From Termitomyces sp. T153 (Eukaryota > Basidiomycota > Agaricomycetes > Agaricales > Lyophyllaceae), in contig JACKQL020000009.1 in assembly GCA_018296165.2 (NCBI GenBank), positions 372,001-436,000 on the forward strand: a stretch of DNA of 64,000 nt. The letters are read 5' to 3'. Position 1 is the first letter of the stretch; the number at the start of each line of letters is the position of its first letter. The translations under genes and the position numbers were made by a program. Shown one piece after another: positions 45,656 through 56,799 of the stretch. A model generated the notes under the pieces. The model ran no database searches. It had not been told where the DNA came from and saw only the letters and a program-made list of their open reading frames with translations.

Positions 45656-46790
45656 TGTCACAACCCATCCCCTGGACCCCCGCACATTGTCCAGCAACCC
45701 CCCGATTCCCCAAAAAACCCCTGATGCTTTGCCGAACTTCCGCCCATGCCCCGCGCCTATTTCGGCTAACTCCGACAGCCCCCTGGCCAACTTTGATGCC
45801 TTCTCCACAGCCACTGACACTCACCCTGGATCTCCCAAACCCCAAGAACCACCCCCGCTGTTCCCAATCTTCGCCACCCATCATCAACTCAACACCCTGG
45901 TTCCTCCGACCCATTCCAGAGTATCACAACAACCTCGGGGCAACCCGCATTCCCAAATGATCCCATCAACGTATCAGCGCGGCCCAATCCTTGATTGCAA
46001 CCAACACCCGCCCACTCCGTCGAGCTCCACCAAGCCCCGCCGCCGCAGCTGACATACCCCGAAGTTCTCTGGTAGTCAGTATATAAGTCGTCAAGTAGCT
46101 CTTTGTACTCTAGTCTTGATATTGCTTAATGTTACCTATGGTCTGATTGTTTCCTTCTCATGTTTTGTGTTTTGTGTTTTGTGTTTTGTGTCTCATTTTC
46201 CTTATCTCAGTCTCCCGGTCTTATCTCGGTCTTCTGGTCTTGTCGTGTCTCCATTTTGTTATCATTCTCGTTATTGTTTTGTATCTTCACTCAAATCTAC
46301 TCTTGTTCCATATCGACTCCATTTCATTTTGTCCGACGCTGTCTTGGTGACTCTGTCTGACCATAGCGCCCAAGCCCTCCTCAACCTTAATGGCCTCACG
46401 AACTCCGCGATTACGATTACGAACCCCAACACTCTTTCCCAGACCCAAACCCCGCTCTTCGTTTGGTCCTGGACTCCATCAACTCCAATTGATCTTCCAT
46501 CAGACTCCAGCTCCGCTCCCATTGATCGCGTAGCTGCCTACTCCTTTGCCTCCGCAAATCTCCCATACGGTCTTCTGCATGAACCCTGCCAAGCCCGTCC
46601 TGTTTCCTTGCAATCCGACTTCTCTGGACCTCCCCGGATCTGTCCGGATCACATCCCACCGACTATCCGCACAAGCCATCAGTGCCCAGAATGCTTTTGA
46701 GTGTTCAGTTGCCAGTGCAAGGGGATCACACCTGCCTAGTAAGGACTCGCCCAGTGCAGCTGAGCCCCTGAGGTCAGCAGAACCCTGACA
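45656..46790 (+). repeat. Family E 3' LTR (1135 bp)
   Basis: Starts TGTCACAACCC and ends AACCCTGACA. TATATAAG at 46080-46087 is the promoter candidate. TGTTTTGTGTTTTGTG repeats lie near 46160-46190. Homologous over its length to solo copies A, B, C and D. Confidence 0.92.
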
Positions 46791-49700
46791 CCAGCCACAT
46801 GAGTGAACAATGGAGTGATTTCAGAGGTCATACTCTATGAATCCCACAGCATCCATGCCCAATGGCTATTCACCTCTACCCAAGTGACAAGACATTCTTT
46901 GTCTCATGCTGGCAGCACTGGGTGGTCAATAGCATGCTTGGATGCTGCAAGCTGCACCTTTCACATGCAAATCTTGTTGCTAGGTTCTTTCTCCCTATGC
47001 TTACTGGTAGGGACCTCTGTGAGAGCAAACAGTCCCTTACTATCACTACCACAAGTATAGTACTTGTTGTTGTACATTTCTAATTCCACATACTCTTCAC
47101 CATGCTCCTGAGTCCCCTTGGACTCAAACACATCCTCAATGTTGGCCTCAGCTGGCTCTTCCTCCCGCTCATCATTGGCCTCACCCACATTGAACAGAGC
47201 AGCTATATGAGCTGCCCACACAAACATTCAGGGAGCTGGCTTAGCCAGCTCTCTGCATTCTCATGCAAAATGCCCAGCCTTTCTGCACTTGTAACAGTTT
47301 GTGGGCTGCCCAGCATTCTTGCTGGGTTGGCCTGATGCAATGGCCACTACTTTTTTCCCTGCAGCAAGATGTTTTCTTGCTGCCTGCACTGCAGCCATGG
47401 GCTGGAAGGACCCCAAGCCCCCACTGCCTCTAGGCTGCATAGGCCTTGAGGCCATGCATATAGCTGGCCTCTTCACTGACCCCAACAGTTGTGACCAGTT
47501 ATGTTGATGAGTCATCTCTGCCCACTGAATTAGTGCAGTTCCACTTACTGGAGACTGTGCTGCTGCTAGCAACAGCTGCCATCCTAACTAACTTTTTTTT
47601 GCTGCACTCTAAATAGTGCACAGCAGTTTTAATGCTGCTCTTGTAGGCCTTGGTCTCTGAGACAAACACCTTGACTGTATTCACTTTGGGAGCCAGTCCA
47701 CCATTGTGTATTAATGCCACAAGCATGTCAGAGGGTATTCCCTCCAAGAACCACTCACAAATGGTAAATTTGTTAGGGAACACAGCTATGTTTTGAGCAT
47801 GGTTGAGCAAGGCATCATAGAAGCCCTGCAATCTTTCTTTAACTGCATACACCATGTTGCAGAATGCATTGCATGCATCTTGCATTGTTAAAGGTTGTAC
47901 AACCCAATTGTACAGTCCAAGGATCATGTCCTTGAACCTCCAGTAGAACTGAGCCCTATTGACATGTATTACATGTTGTAGGTACCACTTCAGCATGTTT
48001 GTGGCTAGGAGGTCCATTGAAATTAGGACTTTCTCATGATCATGCCTGTCTCAAGCATATTGAGCTATGGCATAAAATATGCAGATGCTCATCAGCCAGT
48101 GCTCAAGTTCACTGAACTTGGCAGATCCTGCATAGGGAGTGATTGTTTTTGAGGGATCACTCCACCTTGGCTTGAGTTCTTTTGGTATTGCCAGATATAC
48201 TGCAAGCAGCTGTTCCATCACTGCCCTCAGTCAATCATGCATTATTTAGCAGTGATACTTGTGGGCTTCTTCCACTCCTGGAGTAGCAAAGCATCTATAA
48301 TGTTGTGGTGGCATCAAAAAAACACTGTGGCTGTCTCTCTAGGAGAACTGTAGTCCTCCTTCTCACAGCTCTGCAACCCACACCATTGTCTTCTCCCAAA
48401 GGGCCATCATCTGGTCCTCCTGGGAGTGGTGGTGGTCCACAACCAGGGAGAGGTGGTCCTCTTTCTGGACCTCCACCTCCTCCTCCCAGACCTTGAGGTC
48501 CACAGCATGGCATGGAGGGAGGAGATGACACAGGATCACTATCTAGTGATCTCCATCATGGTTCTCCTCCACCAACAAGTCTTTCCCCAGACCAGTTCAA
48601 AGGAGCATTAGCTCCTTGACCTGCATGCCTCTGGGAGTTTGCAGGGCTCTGACCAGTCCCAGTGTTTTTGTCTTTGAAAGGGGAGCAAGAGTCTTGCTCC
48701 TCCTTCTTAATTGGCCTGGTTTGTTCCAGTGGAATGTACCCCTCTGGCCATGCATCATAGGCAGTATTCCCCTGGAACACTACTCCTTGATTGTCCACAT
48801 AGAACTGTCCAAAGTCCTCCATGTCTCTGTTGCAAAATTGCTGCAGAGTGATTCAATCTTCCCAAGTCAACACTCTCCATATAGACCAACTAGGTCTATG
48901 CCACACCACTGGTTGCTCTACCATAATCACTGATCTCACATCAGTAGATGCTAAGTCCGGTGCTATGATTGTGCCCAATGTAGCCCATTGTTGACAGTCC
49001 ATAGCAGCCTGTCTAGCCATGTAATCACATGGCATTTCACCAGGCTGCCATGGTACTTGCAACAGAGTCGATGCTTTGTTGACTGGGGATAGTGGGGGCA
49101 CATAGGCCCTGCCAAGATACAGTGATGGCATTGCAGACAATGCCTGCCATCCCTGCAGCTTCTTGCACTGAATGTAATCTGTTACCTCTTGTGCCAAGAA
49201 CAATATGTACATATCCATATATTTCACTGAATCTGTTGGGATGATACTGTCTCCCAATGATCTCTGAATTGCAATGTGTTTAGCTACTCTAGCAGCTAAA
49301 CATTGCTGAGTTGAGGTCTTAGGGACCTCAACATGGTTCTGCCAGAATGCCATCACCCTTTTACAAAGGATGTTGTCTGGATGAGCCTCACTGTCTGTAT
49401 CAGAGGTATCTCTGACATCCTCTGGTATCATCTTGATAAATGCAGCTGAGGCTGCCAATTGCATGCCCAGCACTGGCCCAGCTTGCAATTGTACAGACCT
49501 GCAAGCCCTGTATGAGGAGTCCTCTCCACTCCTCAGCAGTGTTCCCACTGTTGAGGAGTCAATCTGACCTCCCAAGGCAACTAGAAAGGATCAGAGTCCC
49601 TCCAACCTCAGCACTGTGAGCACATACAAAGGGGTTTTCCCCTTGTCTGCCAATGCCCCTGTGCCTCCTGGCTCTGCTGTCAGATACAGTTGAGTAGAGG

Positions 49701-49926
49701 GCCCTTGAGAGCCCTCTGCTGGGATGCCCTCCTGACCACCTGCAGGTGGTTGTACCAGAGTGACTGCTGGCAATCCTCCTGGCATCACAGCACTCTCCCT
49801 GCCCCCATCTTGGTGTGATGTGGCAAATTCCAACATCCCATGTGGAGCACTCTTCAATGCTCCATTGAACTCTGTCTTGGACTTAGGCCCAAACACCTGA
49901 CCTTCCATGGTCACCACTGTGCCCAT
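46791..49926 (-). pseudogene. Family Y gag and protease region, decayed
   Basis: Begins at ATG 49926 (MGTVVTMEGQVFGPKS), 122 bases after the 5' LTR. The N-terminal domain runs to about 48850 (for example AARVAKHIAIQRSLGDSI). A Gly/Pro-rich linker (48530-48320) follows, then the gag core MDLLATNMLKWYLQHVIHVN, WRFKDMILGLYNWV and LLNHAQNIAVFPNKFTICEW (48017-47740). The zinc knuckle CYKCRKAGHFA has a stop where arginine is expected, just before its last cysteine (about 47270). After it, WAWMLWDS and MTSEITPLFTHVA (46870-46795) look like an aspartic protease whose glycine after Asp-Ser is a stop. The frame then breaks at the E element. Several in-frame stops occur throughout. Confidence 0.75.
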
Positions 49927-50047
49927 TGTGGAAAGTGCATATCAAAAATTTTAATGTGCTGATTGTAACTAGTGGCAGTGAATTTCTTTTTCAGAAGTTC
50001 AGGTTTTTTCCCTGCAAACAAGTTATTGCTTTTTTGACTTAAAAAAA

Positions 50048-50265
50048 TGTAATGTTTCCATTATGGTTTGTACAGCTTACAGTTCACACACTGTAAGTCA
50101 AAACCAGTCAATAGTTCTGTCTACAAAGTATGAAGTAAGGTGCTGCCTTATGTAAGTAATTGTATAGTACTTTTAAGGATAGTGTCATGTGAAGCTACCC
50201 ATATAATTAAGCATTATTATCAGTAGTGCACAACAGTGAAGGCAAGTAACAGGCACTCCATTACA
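50048..50265 (-). repeat. Family Y 5' LTR, 218 bp
   Basis: Pairs with 36564-36781. On the minus strand the leader just after it contains TAAGTCAAAA (50041-50032), complementary to TTTTGACTTA inside the LTR (50103-50094). This is a second candidate for self-priming. Confidence 0.9.
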
Positions 50266-50511
50266 AGCATATATGATTGAGGAGAAGAGAATGTATTTCA
50301 CCTTTACATCTTTCAGCTTACATGAGATGAGGCTAAGACAATAATAATCTTTATAGCAGTTGTAAGACTGATCCCAGCAGGTACTGAGAATGTTGAGCTC
50401 TGCAAATATTTTGTCAGCATGTTGTTGAGAATTCATGAGAGGTAGACCTAACAGATTAGGCTTGGGTGAATCTCTGTGATTGTGATAAAGACAAATCAGA
50501 AACAATCTCAA
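50266..50511 (-). pseudogene. 5' part of the frame interrupted by element Y
   Basis: Minus-strand frame NLLGLPLMNSQQHADKIFAE, then SLISCKLKDVKVKYILFSS, ending at the Y insertion and resuming at 36558. Family not recognised. Confidence 0.5.
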
Positions 50512-51950
50512 ATAGCAATCTCAAATAGCAAAGCTAGAGAAACTCACTGCATTCCTGAAGGCAGGTCAGTGCTCAATGAAATTATGGAGCTTGACAGGCA
50601 CTACATTGTAGAGTTCATATGTGGCACAAAGAGTATAGAGAGCAGCTTTTCTTCAGTGGTTAAGTCAACAGCTTCTGCAAATGATGGGCATTTGGTAGGG
50701 CAATGTTATAAAAAGACAGCCTCATGTGGCTGGAGTTTAAACATACTTCTTTGAGAGATGGACAATGTCAGACTTGTGAGGGACAAGACAAGAGTTTGAC
50801 AGCCATTGAGCTTGGGTGCCAATATTGTTTGCTGTGTTGCCTTGCTCTTCTTTTACTGCAGTAATCTCACTCTCCAGTTTTGAGATCCTGTTGCACTGAT
50901 CTACAAGCACAGTTCAACATGTAGTGAGTGCCTAATAGAAAGCAAGATTCAGTCCTTCTGTCAAGCAAAAATTGAGGAACAAAAAGACAATATCAAAGTT
51001 ATATTTGATAGCTCTGAAATACTAGGTGAAGAAGACCCTAGGGCAAAGAGGACAAGACCAAGAATGTGATTGACAGTTAGAGACCTGGACATTGATAATA
51101 ATAATGACAATTGCAAGATGGCAATGCAACAGCAATGGAGAAAAACAGAAAGGTTATATATACACAATGCCAGGAATGGTTCAGATCTGGATACAATCAT
51201 GAGGTTTTGAATGTGACAAGTGTCAATGTGCCCACATTCAGATTTGGTGGAAGAACAACATGGCAAAGTGCATGTTGAACATTGAGAATTTCTAATAAAA
51301 AGGGCAGCCTGATCCTATGATGACAAACAATTATCATTTAAGTTCAATGACAAGATTATTTAAGAAAGAATCATACCTTTGATTTCCATAAATCAGATTT
51401 GGCAGTCCATCAACAGATTTTTTATTAATAATGAATTGAGTGAGAATTTAGACCAGTGAAACAACAATTCTGCATTACAATTCCAAGGAACACAATGTAG
51501 AATAGAAGCATATGCCACACCATGGCCCCAGGGGTGATTCCATCAGTCAGGCATATCCATCAACTTGTTGCTTTATGGTAGTTGAAATCAATGAGATTGT
51601 TGTTCAAGTTGATGACAAATTTGTGAAGTAAATATTAATCTAGTGTCAACAATCGATCATTACCAATTCAGATAATCAATCAATGATTCCATGTCTTGAA
51701 TAAATCTATTAGATGGTGATAGAGTATACTAATAATGTAGTAACAATCTTCAGGTAAAGCTCATGAGTATAGAAAGGGACCTCTGATATAATCTGTTTTG
51801 GAAGGATTGAGAAAAAGGAGAAGGTCACCTTTAGTACTGGCAAAGGACAATGATTGCTCCTTGTTAGTAACCAACTAGACAAAGGACAAGTAACACTTTT
51901 CAGGAAAAAAGAAGGGCAAATGTAAGGCTAAAGAGCCCAAGCCCTCTTCT
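50512..51950. other. CpG-poor transposon-like spacer
   Basis: No recognised frame. AT-rich and TG/CA-rich, like the flanking mobile DNA. Confidence 0.5.
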
Positions 51951-53310
51951 GTGGCAGATGAGCAGCTTGCCCAGCTGTTGCAGAAACTGCATGATGCTGG
52001 AGTGCCAGAGAATGTCACTGCAGACATCCTTGAGAATCCAGTAGTGCAACTAGCACTATCTCAAGCACAATCTCAGAGAGACAATGGCCAAGTATACCTC
52101 TTTGGAACTGCCATGGGGAAGGATAAACAAGTGTTGTGCACTCCAACTTCCAGAACCAAAGAAAGCTTGAGTGAAGCCTTTTGTATTTGTTAAAGGATCC
52201 TCAATGCAGATGGCACTAATTGTGACCTATGATGATGTGGTCCCAGTGGGAGATAACTGATAACTTTGTCATGTAAATGCATCCACCCTAAGCATTAGAT
52301 TCAGGAAAGTAGTTTCAATGATGACAATGTTATGCTGCACATCATTGCAAGAGGAATGGTAATGCCAAACAGCTATTAGACCATGACACTGAGAAGCAGA
52401 AGTTAGACTTCCAGCATTTCAACAATACTGTACCTGGCTACCTGGGAAACAATCTGCACTTCAAGTGCCATAAAAATTTCAGGGGCATGTTGCACCTTGA
52501 CTTCTACTGGTCTCCTGGGACCAATGTAGTGTTCATTGGCAACAAGACTGTTGCTGACCAGACAATCAAAATCGTAGGGATCACTTATCTCTCCCTGCAA
52601 TATAAAAGGTTGTATTAGTAGGCTCCTTGTAGGATGCCCATGAACCCAGAGCAACCAAAGGTGCCCTCAAGGGTGATTTGTGCAAGCAATCCTCACCTTA
52701 TCATGTATAGGCAGACAATGATTGCATCATGCAATAAGTGATGGAGATGTTTCTGGCCAAGCTAGAAATGACTCTGCCAAAGAGAGACTGCCATTGGCTT
52801 GCAGTGTCCCTGATTTCTCAAGCATTGGCCATGCTGGGATGACTTGATAATATGTAACACCTGCAGAGCAGGACCTACCCAAGTCCCTCTCAAGCAGCAT
52901 TTTGACATCAATGCATGGGCTTAGTATATCCTGCACTATGGAACACCCAGGTTCTCAGAACCTATATTCCAGCATGTCCATGGACACCTTGCTTCATGTA
53001 GACCAAAGATTGGCCTTTGGATATGTCACGAGTTGGTCCTGACAGCTCCACACACATGATCAACCTACATGTGGCTGTTTGCTCTTATTGCAGCACAACC
53101 ACATTGCTACACCAACATGGTTGCAGATTACAACTGCAAGATGCAAGCTGCAATGATGGCCTTCACTTTGTATATGTTCATGTTGTGCAGGCTGCACATT
53201 CAGCCTGCTCATGTTACTGGCTTTGGCAAGGTGGAAGTTCTTTGGCACCTCCTCTAGCTGCAGCAATATCAACAATTTTACAACTTTAGAATCACCTGCC
53301 CATCTCTCAC
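51951..53310 (+). pseudogene. Second copy of the family Y 3' protein, decayed
   Basis: Fragments in different frames match the protein at 36800-38885: LDFQHFNNTVPGYL (about 52405-52445), FRGMLHLDFYWSPGTNVVF (about 52480-52535), then FDINAW, QYILHYGTP and SQNLY-like sequence (52895-52965) and HVDQRLAFGYVTSW (about 52995-53035). The start region reads QLAQLLQKLHDAGVPENVTA. It is on the plus strand, with many stops. No LTR could be fixed around it. Confidence 0.6.
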
Positions 53311-53809
53311 ATTGATCATTCATGGGTGTTATGGCTACTTTGTTCTGTCAGTTAGCTTTGATAGCTCACTTGTTATTAGTCCATACTTTTCAGTGGTTCT
53401 GAACCAGTCAAGATACTTCATTATTCTTTCTATATTATTCTTGCCATATGCCAATCTAACAAAATTCAGACCAGTATGAGAGTATAAGTAATGGAGCCCT
53501 TCACTATTTCTGGCAACAATTTGAGCTGGAGACAGCCTCTATACACTCATAAACCTCTCAGCCATTCACTTTATATTTTTCATCAACTCACATGATGCTA
53601 AATTCAATCATGACCCACTATTTCCCTTTATTTGATTCCAAGGAGTCTAGCCTAGTCCACCCCTCTTTTTTTTTCCTCTGCAAAAACAGTCAACACCTGG
53701 ACTGTTTTGACAATAGCTCAGATTGGGATGAGTACATTTGGGGACTCATGTAGAGGGATCATCGGATTCCCTGTCAAACCTTGCTACCCTTTAGAATTGC
53801 TTGTTTCAA
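53311..53809. other. Transposon edge and tRNA upstream region
   Basis: CpG-poor sequence up to about 53755, then CpG returns about 50 bp before the tRNA gene. Nothing else is recognised. Confidence 0.5.
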
Positions 53810-53895
53810 GCCCGCCTAGCTCAATCGGATAGAGCGTCAGACTCTTATTTATGCGGGTTATCTGAAGGCTGCGAGTTCGACCCTCGCGGTGGGCT
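53810..53895 (+). tRNA. tRNA-Lys (CTT) with 12-nt intron
   Basis: Acceptor GCCCGCC pairs with GGTGGGC, the T arm is GCGAG-TTCGACC-CTCGC, and the anticodon stem is TCAGA/TCTGA with loop CTCTTA plus a closing A. The intron TTTATGCGGGTT lies after position 37, the usual site. Mature length is 74 before CCA. Discriminator T is unusual for lysine but shared by all four copies here. Confidence 0.93.
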
Positions 53896-54640
53896 ACCGT
53901 ATATATAATATGATATTTTTCTATCTTTGATGTTTGTACTTATGGGACATTGGACACTTTGTAATCCTCCTATTGACATCTAAGGTCAAGAATGCATTGC
54001 CAACATTCACATGTTATCACTGCGCGGTCATAAGTAACTACTGCTAGGCGCATTGCACATCGGCGGTGATCAAGACTCCGAGTGGCAATATGTAAATCCA
54101 TACGGTGACATCGTGCATTAGAGAACTCGAAATTGATCTCAACCTCTCATATAAACGACAGGGGTAATTAGTAAGTCATCATATAATTGGTACTCCATGG
54201 CTCCGACATGCAAGCGCCCCTGTCTCCTCGCCTAGTATAGACTGACAATCGTCACTCACGGTCTAGGCCTGCATCCACCAACTCCCCACGCAGTCCATGC
54301 CAGACATCTCTCTCACCCCTTTCTCTCCCACAGCAGCAGGTAAATTTTCCTCGATGCACTGTACATTCGAATCTTCAATGTCTAAAGAAACAACAGAGGG
54401 AACTTTCAACCTCAGAAGCGACAGGCGGAAATGTCCCACCAGACATAAGCTCTGATAGTAGTCCCGATAATGAAAACGAAACATACGAAAGAGTACTGAC
54501 AAAATGTCAGAAAAGCAGCAAAATTTTCAACAAATCGACAACCGTTTGAATCGCCCAACACATCCTGTATGGTGCCAAACAATGCAAGCATACCAATGTC
54601 AAGACCAGGTCGCTGTGAGTTAAAGAGTGCACAGATACTA
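53896..54640. other. Spacer, CpG-normal
   Basis: No gene is supported. A minus frame at 54263-54502 is open but without recognised features; it may be the 3' region of the kinase fragment to its right. Confidence 0.4.
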
Positions 54641-55110
54641 CAAATCGTTTGCGATGTTGAAATGATGAAAATGTCGAACGGGGGCGGGGAAACCTACTTC
54701 TTTTGGCGATCTCCTTTTTCGTCCTAGAACGCAAAGTTGGTCAGAGAGATGATGAATCGGCCACGCAACAAAAGAACTACAATGTTGGCGCTCAAGTATC
54801 TCATCTATGATATCCAGCACTCGCAGAAAGCTGATTTCTTCTTGACGTCGTGTCAAGACAATTTGTACCCACGAAGCAGGCGGACGAAGGTCTTTCTGCG
54901 TATGCCCTTCAAGACGACGCACTACGTCGTCAATCGTTGAACGAGTCATGGGGTCATGAAGCCAGCATTGCTACATCAACCTCCAGATGTCTTCTATGAG
55001 GCCCCATCGTGTCCAAAGAATGCTGTCAGAGGCTGGCGCGATAGCTGTAATCCATTCATTACTATCTCAAGTATCTGAAAGTATAAGAGATACTCCAAAT
55101 GAACACGCAG
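54641..55110 (-). pseudogene. Protein-kinase C-lobe fragment
   Basis: The minus frame reads GLIEDIWRLM, a TAG stop, then QCWLHDPMTRSTIDDVVRRL (about 54990-54895). This is the pattern of kinase subdomain XI, with W-x-L-x-x-x-C-W and D-P-x-x-R. After it comes a 60-residue tail ending near 54641. The upstream lobe with the catalytic loop was not found. The stop could be CAG to TAG. A plus-strand frame at 54987-55397 overlaps it and has no recognised features. Confidence 0.45.
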
Positions 55111-55745
55111 GTGCCGACGAACTGGCCATGACAGGAATCTCGAGCCTCTCTACGTATCTGCGCACCCATCTCCTCCCTCTCCGTACCCCAGCAAGCCGTT
55201 ATGTAGATCTTGAAGAAGTCACTAACAAGATGATCAGTGGCCCGTATTCTCGACAAGAGGCTCCGTCAAAGAACTATGTGTCTGATGAATATCCTCAGCC
55301 ACTGACATTCAACAAACCTAACATCCGAAGAGCCGAATCGCCTATATACCACTGCGATTGCCATTTGACCTCGGGCCTCACGCGCGAGGCAGTATAAGGA
55401 GTTTGAGCTCGAGGTGATAGCGAGTTTGTGAGGAGTCTATGGACGGCGAGCAGCCGTCAAAGTTCACAGCAACGTTTGAATAAGGTCTGAGTCGTTCTAC
55501 GATTCGATACCATCAGAGGTCATCCTTCGTTATTTTTACCCTTCTGCTCGTTGCTCGTCATTAATTAGGAATGTTCGTTTTGTTGATTGTAGATATCTGT
55601 CATCTCACAGCCTTTTCGAGATTTGTAAAACCAGCCAACTGAAAATTCTTCGTGTCTTACATGCGCACAGAAGTCTAGGATGTCAAGATGCACTGAAGGA
55701 TCAGGTAGAAATAGAGTAGTTGAAACAGAAAGATGATTACGGGTG
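55111..55745. other. Spacer, CpG-normal
   Basis: No recognised gene. It may contain further decayed kinase sequence. Confidence 0.35.
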
Positions 55746-56743
55746 TCAGCTCCCAGATGCTTGACCTCCTCCGCCAATTACCTGCGCCTGCATGTTCTCT
55801 TTCTCCTCACCTTCCTCCTCTTTTTCTCTCTCCTTCCCTCTCCCTTTCCCTCTTCTACGCTTTCTCGTTCCAGCTTTTTGTTCCGGATCCGCTTCTACTT
55901 CATCAACAGACTGCGCAGGAGGTAAATATATCGCACTGTCCCCATTAAGATTCGCCCAGGGCCGCACAGGATCCACTCGCGCTTTACCCTTTCCCAGATT
56001 CACATCAGGACGAGGCTCGCGAACGGGCTGGGGAGACGACGGCCATGAGTCTCGAGGAGATAGTGTAACAGACGCTTGTGGTCTTGTCGTCGTCGTTGTT
56101 AACATCGTTCTCTTCGTCTTCGAGCCAATCGAGAGGACTTTGTATGTCTGGGGTTCAGGGGGTGGGGCGGGGCGGTGGGATGAGGAAGGCGGTGCAGGAT
56201 AGGTAGAATTATAGCTTTGAAGGCTTGGAAAGGCACCTGCGGCTGCACGACGCTCTTCTTCTGCACTTTCGCGGGCGAGTTGTTCCCTGAGAGTAGTATC
56301 GGCAATCTCTGTCTCGATACGTGTAATTAGAGCGCTGCGTTGGATTGGAGTAAGAAGAGGTTCTTTGCAAGAGGGGCAGAGATGTGCCGGTGCTACAAGA
56401 TCACAGAGAGGTAAGGCACAAACAGTACATATTGGAACATATGGCGAAAGAGGATGTGTACGTGCTGTTGGACGTTATCAGCACTACAAATGATAAGCAG
56501 CGACAGCTACGTACCTTGACAGAAACAGCCTCCAGTAGGATCTGGTGTTGTACTCGTGGAAGGGTCTTGAAGAGAAATACACAGTTCATTGAGTAAACGC
56601 AAAGCTTTGCTTTGTGGTGGCGCAGGTTCTTGATTGAATTGAGAATTTTTGGACCGAGAGGGTGCCAGTGAAGGTTTGGGACGCAAGCGATCGGATGGAA
56701 ATGAAGAAGGCGCTGGATTTCTAGTCCATGGTGTTTGGCGCAT
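55746..56743 (-). CDS. C2HC5 zinc-finger protein, TRIP4/Rqt4-type
   Basis: Homologue of the N-terminal domain of activating signal cointegrator 1. In yeast this is Rqt4, a subunit of the ribosome-quality-control trigger complex that splits collided ribosomes (family knowledge). Exon 1 is 56743-56515 and exon 2 is 56464-55746, with a 50-nt GT-AG intron; 315 residues. The intron lies inside the zinc finger, joining GGCFCQ to ARTHPLSPYVPICTVCAL, then LCPSCKEPLLTPIQRSALI, giving the full cysteine/histidine set. The start MRQTPWTRNP was preferred over the in-frame ATG 54 bases upstream (56797) because fungal relatives begin with this Trp-Thr-(Arg/Lys)-Asn segment. The C-terminal half is low complexity and ends in a basic/acidic tail (KRRRGKGRGKEREKEEEGEE). 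Confidence 0.9.
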
Positions 56744-56799
56744 TGTAGAGGGGATGCTCGAAGCCGTCACTATCACATCTGTCACGTTGTATTGCAACT

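Larger units (their letters stand above)
41240..46790 (+). mobile_element. Family E non-autonomous LTR element with antisense gene
   Basis: Comprises a 5'-truncated LTR (41240-41331), a putative primer-binding site (41333-41344), 4.3 kb of internal C-rich sequence, a polypurine tract (45644-45655) and a full 3' LTR (45656-46790). No protease, reverse transcriptase, RNase H or integrase motif is readable on either strand. A short sense frame starts at 41364 (38 codons). The only long coherent frame is antisense (44260-45441). The 5' LTR is missing all but its last 92 bp, and adjoining gypsy sequence also lacks its reverse transcriptase. A deletion across that junction explains both. The base run after the 3' LTR is CCAGC; the matching left duplication is lost. 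Confidence 0.78.
36564..50265 (-). mobile_element. Family Y LTR retroelement, 13.7 kb with nested elements
   Basis: Two 218-bp LTRs (36564-36781 and 50048-50265) have TGTAAT...ATTACA-type ends. They are flanked by the perfect 5-bp duplication AGCAT (36559-36563 and 50266-50270). The polypurine tract AAAAGGGGGGTA (minus strand, 36793-36782) abuts the left LTR, so the element reads right to left. Its own parts are a gag-protease region (46791-49926) and a 3' open-frame region (36800-38885). Between them lie a family X gypsy 3' half (38886-41239) and a family E element (41240-46790). Confidence 0.88.

Noticed and set aside
54987..55397. Plus-strand 136-codon frame as a gene
   Set aside because: Overlaps the kinase-like minus-strand signature; no domain or splice context supports it.
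55792..56202. Plus-strand Ser/Phe-rich frame
   Set aside because: Shadow of the low-complexity exon of the C2HC5 zinc-finger gene.
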